19,482 bases of DNA. Origin: CAZMCT01 sp964564785 (GTDB lineage: Bacteria; Planctomycetota; Phycisphaerae; UBA1845; Fen-1342). Below are positions 14,489 to 19,482 of the stretch, one piece after another. The notes under the pieces were generated by a model, which was not told where the DNA came from, made no database searches, and was given only the letters and a program-made list of their open reading frames with translations. Location of the stretch: contig CAZMCT010000079.1 of assembly GCA_964564785.1 (NCBI GenBank), positions 1 through 19,482 on the forward strand, in the 5' to 3' direction. The position numbers and the translations under genes are program-made. Each line of letters opens with the position of its first letter. The stretch's first letter is position 1.

Positions 14489-15847
14489 TCACCCCCCCGG
14501 GATCCCGTACTTTGCCATTTTGTCCCGCAGGGTCGTTCGCGGAATCCCGAGCCTCTGTGCCGCCCGGGCCTGGTTGTTCTCGCACTGCCGCAGCGCCAGC
14601 AGGATCATCCGCCGCTCGATGTCGGCCACCGTTTCCGTCAGGCTCAGCCGCCCGTTATCTCCCAGCTCGATGGCCGGCAGCATCGCCGCCTCGCCCGTGC
14701 CGGGGTTCAGCGGCAGGATGTGTTCCGGCCGGATGTCCTGCCCCTGGCAGAACGCCAGGGCCCGCTCGATCACATGCTCGAGCTCGCGGACATTGCCCGG
14801 CCAGGTGTGCCGGACCAGCTCGTCGACGGCGTGCGGCGTGAGCTCGACTGGCCGGTCGCCGACCAGGGCCGCGTGCTTGGCCGCGAAGTGCCGGGCCAGC
14901 ACAGGAATGTCGTCCGGCCGCTCGCGGAGCGGTGGGATCGTGAGCGTGATGACGTTCAGCCGGTAGTACAGGTCTTCGCGGAACCGCCCTTCCTTCACCA
15001 GCTTCAGCAGGTCGCACTTGGTGGCGCAGATCAGCCGCACGTTCACCCGCACCGGGGCTTCGCCGCCGACGCGCTCGAACTCCTGCTGCTCGACCACCCG
15101 CAGCAACTTCACTTGCAGCTCGGTCGGAATGTCGTCCACCTCGTCCAGCAGCACCGTCCCGCCGTCCGCCAGCTCGAACCGTCCCACCTTCTGGCGGATC
15201 GCCCCGGTGAACGCCCCGCGCTCGTGCCCGAACAGCTCGCTTTCCAGCACCGACGGTTGCAGCGCCGCGCAACTGAACCGCACCAGCGGCTGGGCCGCCC
15301 GCGGGCTGTGCTGGTGGATCGCTTCGGCCAGCAGCTCCTTGCCCGTTCCGCTTTCGCCGCACACGAGGATCGTGCGGTCGGTCGGCGCCACGCTGCGCAC
15401 CTGCTCGAACAAGCGCCGCATCGACGGGCTGCGGGCCACCAGCCGGCCGAACGTCTCCACGCCGTCCGCGGCCCGGGGCGCGGCGCGGCTCGCGAACAGC
15501 CGGTCCAGCTTCGCCAGCAGGTCCTGCGTCGTGAACGGCTTGGTGACGTAGTCGTACGCCCCGCGCTTGATCGCCAGCACGGCCGTGTCGACGCTGGCGT
15601 AGGCCGTCATGAGGATGACCTCGGTGTCCGGGCGGAGCTGCTTGACGTGCGTGAGCAGGTCGATGCCGGTCATGCCGGGCATGCGGACGTCGGTGACGAC
15701 CACGTCGATCGGGCGGGCGTCGAAGATGCGCCGGGCGGTTTGGACGTCGGCGGCCTCGTAGACCTCGTAGCCGTGCTCGGCCAGCTCGATTTGGAGCGTG
15801 ATGCGCTTCAGCGGCTCGTCATCGACGACCAGGATACTACGCGGCAT
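14489..15847 (-). CDS. Sigma54-dependent response regulator, NtrC family
   Basis: A 452-residue protein with the full three-domain NtrC layout. The receiver domain (about 3-118) has the acidic pair D9/D10, phospho-acceptor D53, T81 and K103. The AAA+ sigma54-activation domain (about 134-370) has Walker A G-E-S-G-T-G-K-E (164-171), the GAFTGA sigma54-contact loop (211-216), Walker B L-L-D-E (D235, E236) and the W-P-G-N-V-R-E-L block. A Fis-type helix-turn-helix (about 408-450) with Q-A-R-A-A-Q-R-L-G-I-P-R-T-T-L ends it. It therefore activates sigma54 promoters after phosphorylation. No histidine kinase gene lies nearby, so its signal is unknown. The ATG has AGGACG 5 nt upstream; all key residues are intact. 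Confidence 0.95.
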   Translation of the reverse strand: MPRSILVVDDEPLKRITLQIELAEHGYEVYEAADVQTARRIFDARPIDVVVTDVRMPGMTGIDLLTHVKQLRPDTEVILMTAYASVDTAVLAIKRGAYDYVTKPFTTQDLLAKLDRLFASRAAPRAADGVETFGRLVARSPSMRRLFEQVRSVAPTDRTILVCGESGTGKELLAEAIHQHSPRAAQPLVRFSCAALQPSVLESELFGHERGAFTGAIRQKVGRFELADGGTVLLDEVDDIPTELQVKLLRVVEQQEFERVGGEAPVRVNVRLICATKCDLLKLVKEGRFREDLYYRLNVITLTIPPLRERPDDIPVLARHFAAKHAALVGDRPVELTPHAVDELVRHTWPGNVRELEHVIERALAFCQGQDIRPEHILPLNPGTGEAAMLPAIELGDNGRLSLTETVADIERRMILLALRQCENNQARAAQRLGIPRTTLRDKMAKYGIPGG

Positions 15848-16347
15848 AGAGGCGTCCTGCGCACAGCGCGGGTCGAACCCAGCGCACCGAACGATGAACA
15901 GTCACAGCGGACCCGGCCGCGCCCACCGTACCAGCCGCAAGCCCTCGGCAGCGTACCTGCGAGCGGCCCGGGCGCCCGCGCGGGCATTTTCGGACGTGGT
16001 ACCGCGGCACCAGCGCTCGGGGCCGACCGGCAACCAACGCCTCGCTCGGGCCGTGCCCGCGGACCCGGTCCACCGGGCGTATTGCAACGGAAACCCCGGC
16101 CGTGGGCAACCCGGCGCGGGCCGTAGCGGAAGACGACGCGCTGCGAGCCGTCCACCGGGGCGCGGATCGTCCACCCCCGTTTGCGAGAGGGTCACCACCG
16201 CCGCCGGCCGGCCGATGCGGACGTGCAGTTCGCGGTCAGAGCCAGTGCGGGCGGGGCGCGCCGCACCTCTCCACCGGCCGGCCTTTCCACGTTCGCATCG
16301 GGCTGCACTGGCTTGACAGTCCTCGCGGCCCGGAGTGCGATGGCCGC
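15848..16347. other. Divergent intergenic region between the NtrC-type gene and obg
   Basis: This 500-bp gap separates two divergently transcribed genes and is GC-rich throughout. The only promoter-like signal is the TTGACA near obg. A perfect 12-bp palindrome (15974-15985) followed by ATTTTC resembles a short rightward terminator, but nothing upstream on that strand needs one. Open frames crossing the gap on both strands have no ribosome site or family resemblance. No tRNA, small RNA or repeat was recognised. Confidence 0.5.
16313..16341 (+). promoter_or_regulatory. Candidate obg promoter close to the start codon
   Basis: A perfect TTGACA (16313-16318) is followed after 17 bp by TGCGAT (16336-16341, 3 of 6 to TATAAT). 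The -10 would lie only 6 bp before the obg ATG, so a transcript from here would be leaderless or nearly so. The good -35 supports it; the weak -10 does not. Confidence 0.3.
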
Positions 16348-17436
16348 ATGCAGCGGACGCAGGGCACCACGCGGCTGTTCGTCGACGAGGTCCGCATTCA
16401 TGTCCGCGGCGGCAAGGGCGGCGACGGGTGCGTCAGCTTCCGCCGCGAGAAGTTCGTTCCCAAGGGCGGCCCGGATGGCGGTGACGGTGGCGACGGTGGG
16501 TCGGTCTTCCTGGTGGCTCACGCGGGTGTTGACACGCTGCTCGATCTGGCCGGCCGTCACCACTACCACGCCGAAGACGGCCGGCCGGGCAGCGGCTCCA
16601 ACCGCACCGGCCGCAGCGGCCAGGACCTCGAGATCATCGTCCCGACCGGGACGCTGGTGTACGACGACGAGAGCGGCCGGTTGCTGAAGGATCTCGTTGA
16701 GGACGGCGAGCGGGTCTGCGTGGCCCGGGGCGGCCGGCGCGGTCGGGGCAACGCACGGTTCGCGACCCCGACCCATCAGGCCCCGCGCGAGCACGAGCCC
16801 GGGCTGACGGGCCAGGAGCGCCGGCTGCGGCTCGAGCTGAAGCTGATTGCCGACGTCGGGCTGGTCGGCCTACCGAACGCGGGTAAGAGCACGCTGCTGT
16901 CGCGCCTGACGCAGGCCCGGCCGAAGATCGCGGACTACCCTTTCACGACCCGCGAGCCGCAGCTCGGGATCATGGAGCTGCCGGGCTATCGCCGACTGGT
17001 GCTGGCCGACCTGCCGGGGCTGATCGAGGGGGCCCACGAGGGCATCGGTCTGGGCGACGAGTTCCTCAGGCACATCGAGCGCACGCGGGTGATCGTGCAC
17101 CTGGTGGATCTGTGCCCGCCGGAGGGGGCTCCGCGGCCGGCCGAGGCGTACCGCGTGATCCGTGGCGAGCTCGAGAAGTACAGTCGCGCGCTGGCCGAGC
17201 GGGAGGAGCTGGTGGTCGGAAGCAAGCTCGACCTGACGGACGCGTCGGAGTCGCTGGAAGCGTTGCGGGCGGTGCTGAACCGGCCGGCGCTGGGGATTTC
17301 GGGGGTGACGGGGGCGGGGCTGCGCGAGCTGGCGGAAGCGATGTGGGCGGCGGTCGCGTCGGTGAAGGCCGCCGAGCGGGCCGCGGGCCCGGTGCGGTTC
17401 GATTTCGGAGCCGGCGTCGAGGATGAGGCCCAATAA
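16348..17436 (+). CDS. obg: GTPase Obg/CgtA
   Basis: A 362-residue GTPase of the Obg family, which binds the 50S ribosomal subunit during assembly and links GTP level to growth. The N-terminal Gly-rich Obg domain starts at F-V-D-E-V (11-15), with repeated G-G-x-G-G (21-25, 40-51). The G domain has G1 G-L-P-N-A-G-K-S-T (174-182), the D-Y-P-F-T-T switch I, and G3 D-L-P-G (221-224). G4 reads S-K-L-D (292-295), with Ser for the usual Asn, and a late I-S-G-V-T-G G5-like motif follows. There is no C-terminal OCT domain, as in many phyla. The ATG at 16348 is the only start just before the conserved core. The open frame continues further upstream, but that part is not Obg-like. No strong ribosome site precedes it. 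Confidence 0.96.
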   Translation: MQRTQGTTRLFVDEVRIHVRGGKGGDGCVSFRREKFVPKGGPDGGDGGDGGSVFLVAHAGVDTLLDLAGRHHYHAEDGRPGSGSNRTGRSGQDLEIIVPTGTLVYDDESGRLLKDLVEDGERVCVARGGRRGRGNARFATPTHQAPREHEPGLTGQERRLRLELKLIADVGLVGLPNAGKSTLLSRLTQARPKIADYPFTTREPQLGIMELPGYRRLVLADLPGLIEGAHEGIGLGDEFLRHIERTRVIVHLVDLCPPEGAPRPAEAYRVIRGELEKYSRALAEREELVVGSKLDLTDASESLEALRAVLNRPALGISGVTGAGLRELAEAMWAAVASVKAAERAAGPVRFDFGAGVEDEAQ

Positions 17437-17488
17437 ACCGGTCGCGTGGGCCTGGGGGGACGCAAACCTCCCGCGGCGGGGACTGTCC

Positions 17489-17494
17489 TACAAT
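17489..17494 (+). promoter_or_regulatory. Candidate -10 element of the Tyr-rich small gene
   Basis: TACAAT (5 of 6 to TATAAT) lies 35 nt before the ATG of the small secreted-protein gene, within the gap after obg. No convincing -35 hexamer lies 16-18 bp upstream, so the promoter may be weak, activator-dependent, or chance. Confidence 0.3.
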
Positions 17495-17529
17495 GGGGAG
17501 ACGAGCACTCGGGCAGCGGAGGCTTCGCC

Positions 17530-17757
17530 ATGCGGTCGCGACGGTGGAAGGTGATGAGCCTGCTCCTGGCGGTGGGGTCGTTGGTGCCGATCACGGTGAC
17601 TTGCCAGCCGGCGTGGGGCGTCGTCGAGAGCTGGTACCCGGCCGAGGTGTGGGTCGAGGACTACTACTACGAGGATGTGTGCTGCGACGGCGGGTACTAC
17701 GTCGACGAGTACTACTACGATGACGGTGGCGGGTTCTGGTTTGATTACTGGGATTGA
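17530..17757 (+). CDS. Secreted Tyr/Asp/Glu-rich microprotein
   Basis: A 75-residue protein with a strong ribosome site (GGAGG, 7 nt before ATG). Residues 1-7 are basic (R-S-R-R-W-K) and 8-24 hydrophobic, a clear signal peptide or membrane anchor. C25 could be a lipid site, but the preceding T-V-T is a poor lipobox. The mature part (about 31-75) has ten Tyr in clusters (45-47, 56-57, 61-63), four Trp, thirteen Asp/Glu, a Cys pair (51-52) and no Lys or Arg after residue 7. It would be exported, very acidic and aromatic. I recognise no family; possible roles include metal or ion binding or a cross-linkable surface component, all speculative. It lies between obg and purA and probably has its own promoter. 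Confidence 0.7.
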   Translation: MRSRRWKVMSLLLAVGSLVPITVTCQPAWGVVESWYPAEVWVEDYYYEDVCCDGGYYVDEYYYDDGGGFWFDYWD

Positions 17758-17941
17758 GTAGCCGGAAAGCCGACGCGGCCCGGCATGCCGCACCCGTTGG
17801 GGCTTGCGACCGTCCTGCCAGACAACGGCTGGCGGCGGGCGGTGCCCGCAGTCGTGCAGGGCCGGATTCCCGCGCGCCGCGTCTCCCGCCGTGGCGACGC
17901 CCGAACGCGTCCTCGTCACCAGTTGCCCCACGCTGCTCCCC

Positions 17942-17989
17942 GTTCCCTGTTCCCTGTTCCCTGTTCCCTGTTCCCCGTTCCCTGTTCCC
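17942..17989. repeat. Heptanucleotide tandem repeat (GTTCCCT)n
   Basis: Six full copies of GTTCCCT plus a six-base partial run head to tail; the fifth copy has C for the final T (17976). Short heptamer tandem repeats of this kind occur between genes in several bacteria, including filamentous cyanobacteria. The unit length is not a multiple of three, and no gene spans it, so copy-number change would not alter a protein. It ends about 15 bp before the candidate purA -35. Confidence 0.9.
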
Positions 17990-18004
17990 AGCTACTTTCG
18001 CCAT

Positions 18005-18033
18005 TTGCCAGCCATGCGCGGCGGTGCTAGAAG
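18005..18033 (+). promoter_or_regulatory. Candidate purA promoter
   Basis: TTGCCA (18005-18010, 5 of 6) and TAGAAG (18028-18033, 4 of 6) are separated by 17 bp, the ideal spacing. The transcript would start near 18040, about 33 nt before the purA ATG. Confidence 0.45.
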
Positions 18034-18072
18034 ATACGGCTTCGGCCGCGGCTGGCCGGCGAAAGCGAGCGT

Positions 18073-19404
18073 ATGAGCTTCCGGGATCTCGGGCACACGT
18101 GCGTCATCGGCCTGCAATGGGGCGACGAGGGCAAGGGCAAGGTCGTCGACCTGCTGCTGGCCGATTTCGACGTCGTGGTCCGATATGCGGGGGGCGCCAA
18201 CGCCGGCCACACGGTCGTGGTCGGCGGCGAGAAGTTCGCTCTGCATCAATTGCCGAGCGGGATCCTGCGGCCGGACGTGACGAGCATCATCGCGGCCGGG
18301 GCGGTGCTCGACCCGGCCGTGCTGCTGGGGGAAATCGTGTCGCTGCGGCAGCGCGGCGTGCGAATTGAGGAGAACCTCAAGATCAGCGATCGGATACACC
18401 TGGTGTTGCCGTACCACCGGCGTGAGGACGTGCTGGCCGAGCAGGCGGCGCGGGGCGCAGAGAAGATCGGGACGACGGCCCGCGGCATCGGGCCGTGCTA
18501 CGCGGACAAGCACGCGCGACATTGGGCGATTCGCGTTTGCGACCTGTACCCGGCGGAGCGATTCCGACAGCGGCTGGCGGGCGTGGTGGCGCACAAGAAC
18601 GCGTACCTCGCGGGGGTCTACGGGATCCGCGACACGTTCGACGCGGACAAACTGGCGGATGAATACCTGGCGTTCGCGGACGAGCTGCGGCCCTTCGTGT
18701 GCAACACGACGGTGCTGCTCGATCGACTGCGGCGTGGGGGGCGGCGCGTGCTGTACGAGGGGGCCCAGGGCAGCCTGCTGGACGTGGATCACGGGACCTA
18801 CCCGTTCGTGACGAGCTCGAGCGCGGGCGGAGGCGGCGTGGCCAGCGGGGCGGGCGTGCCCATGTCGGCGGTGGCGTCGGTGGTGGGGGTGGTGAAGGCC
18901 TACACGACGCGGGTCGGGGGCGGCCCCTTCCCAACGGAGCTGACCGACGACACGGGCAACACGATCCGCGAGCGGGGACACGAGTACGGGACGACAACCG
19001 GTCGGCCGCGGCGGTGCGGGTGGTTCGATGCGTTCGCCGCGCAATACGCGGTCATGTTCGGCGGGCCGACGCACCTGGCGATTCTGCACTTGGACACGCT
19101 TTCAGGGTTCGAGGAGTTGAAGGTGTGTGTGTCGTACAAGCACGCGGGACGGCGGCTGGAGGAGTTCCCCGCCGACGCGCGCGTGCTGGCCGAGGTCGAG
19201 CCGGTGTACGAGACGCTTGCAGGTTGGCGCGAGGAGATCGGTCACTGCCGCCGGCTGGACGAGCTTCCCGCGGCCGCCCGCGACTACGTACGGTTTCTGA
19301 GCGAACGGCTACAGACCCCGGTACGTATGATCGGCGTCGGCCCGTCGCGGGAGCAGGTCGTCCTGGTTGACGCCGGGGCGGTCCCGTCACCGCCGGGCAC
19401 GTGA
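18073..19404 (+). CDS. purA: Adenylosuccinate synthetase
   Basis: A 443-residue enzyme that joins IMP and aspartate using GTP to make adenylosuccinate, the first committed step from IMP to AMP, in the cytoplasm. The N-terminal G-L-Q-W-G-D-E-G-K-G-K (13-23) contains the catalytic Asp (D18) and the phosphate loop. N-A-G-H-T (43-47) supplies the catalytic His (H46). The I-G-T-T-x-R-G-I-G-P block binds IMP, and the late G-T-T-T-G-R-P-R-R-C-G-W-F-D matches the aspartate and IMP-contacting loop. Length is slightly above the usual 430. The ATG at 18073 has only a weak GCGAG upstream, but conserved sequence begins a few residues later. It probably has its own promoter and is followed 11 nt later by the next gene. 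Confidence 0.98.
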   Translation: MSFRDLGHTCVIGLQWGDEGKGKVVDLLLADFDVVVRYAGGANAGHTVVVGGEKFALHQLPSGILRPDVTSIIAAGAVLDPAVLLGEIVSLRQRGVRIEENLKISDRIHLVLPYHRREDVLAEQAARGAEKIGTTARGIGPCYADKHARHWAIRVCDLYPAERFRQRLAGVVAHKNAYLAGVYGIRDTFDADKLADEYLAFADELRPFVCNTTVLLDRLRRGGRRVLYEGAQGSLLDVDHGTYPFVTSSSAGGGGVASGAGVPMSAVASVVGVVKAYTTRVGGGPFPTELTDDTGNTIRERGHEYGTTTGRPRRCGWFDAFAAQYAVMFGGPTHLAILHLDTLSGFEELKVCVSYKHAGRRLEEFPADARVLAEVEPVYETLAGWREEIGHCRRLDELPAAARDYVRFLSERLQTPVRMIGVGPSREQVVLVDAGAVPSPPGT

Positions 19405-19415
19405 GGCGCAGCGCG

Positions 19416-19482
19416 ATGCCGACGCAGCCGCCGCTGGATCCGCAGATCGTCCTGGGGCTGGAGCGCGCGGCCCTGCCGCGCC
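19416..19482 (+). CDS. Start of a gene cut by the window edge; possible uppS
   Basis: An ATG with GTGAGG 9 nt upstream, overlapping the purA stop, opens a frame that runs 22 codons to the window end (M-P-T-Q-P-P-L-D-P-Q and so on to A-L-P-R). Isoprenyl transferases such as UppS often begin with a short Pro-rich lead ending in L-P-x-H just before I-M-D-G-N. The visible part fits that but stops before any diagnostic residue, so the identity is a guess. Confidence 0.5.
   Translation, partial: MPTQPPLDPQIVLGLERAALPR

Larger units (their letters stand above)
17758..18072. other. Intergenic region upstream of purA
   Basis: This 315-bp gap holds a GC hairpin (17835-17840 with 17844-17849, loop 3, no T-tract) that may end the small-gene transcript. 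It also holds the heptanucleotide repeat and the candidate purA promoter. The overlapping open frames here translate the repeat and look non-coding. Confidence 0.5.

Noticed and set aside
15974..15991. Palindrome followed by ATTTTC as a rightward terminator
   Set aside because: No rightward gene ends upstream, and the palindrome leaves almost no loop; likely chance in GC-rich sequence.
17785..18076. Open frames encoding repeated Leu-Phe-Pro-Val-Pro peptides
   Set aside because: They only translate the GTTCCCT tandem repeat and have no ribosome site; the repeat is non-coding.

Overview
The window is a GC-rich stretch of a bacterial chromosome made up mostly of core genes. It contains RNA polymerase beta and beta-prime (rpoB, rpoC), the GTPase Obg, adenylosuccinate synthetase (purA), the RuvX/YqgF nuclease, a LeuT-type sodium symporter with a tiny partner subunit, and a sigma54-dependent response regulator. 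Both polymerase subunits carry insertions of the kind seen in Gram-negative lineages: a helical insertion before the beta active-site lysines and an SI3-like insertion after the beta-prime trigger loop. Together with the high GC, the NtrC-type regulator, the core genes scattered out of their usual operons and the Obg without a C-terminal extension, this points to a Gram-negative lineage, possibly Planctomycetota. The assignment is an inference; no rRNA is present to test it.

Layout. 1-639 (+) is the C-terminal part of a polytopic membrane protein resembling GT-C/PIG-V glycosyltransferases. It converges on a minus-strand pair: a GT4-like glycosyltransferase (1228-2349) followed by a small membrane/TPR-like protein (737-1189). 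Next on the minus strand is a transporter operon, an NSS symporter (2663-4291) coupled by an ATGA overlap to a 50-residue MetS-like subunit (2514-2666). ruvX (4388-4849, minus) is divergent from the polymerase locus, and a visibly AT-richer 344-bp gap between them holds the likely rpoB promoter and leader.

The polymerase locus (+) is rpoB (5194-9021), a GNAT-like acetyltransferase gene (9154-9645) lying between the two subunit genes, and rpoC (9713-14140). No rplJ/rplL genes lie upstream of rpoB. After rpoC, a 348-bp gap holds GC hairpins and a degenerate dispersed-repeat element. It is followed by a convergent NtrC-type regulator (14489-15847, minus). A 500-bp gap with a consensus -35 hexamer leads to obg (16348-17436, +). 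A 75-residue secreted Tyr/Asp/Glu-rich protein (17530-17757) comes next, then a gap with a heptanucleotide tandem repeat, purA (18073-19404), and the first codons of another gene that could be uppS.

No complete novel defence or mobile system was recognised. The most unusual points are the acetyltransferase gene splitting rpoB from rpoC, the MetS-like microprotein paired with the LeuT-type transporter, and the Tyr-rich secreted microprotein. Promoters and terminators were judged by eye and are tentative.
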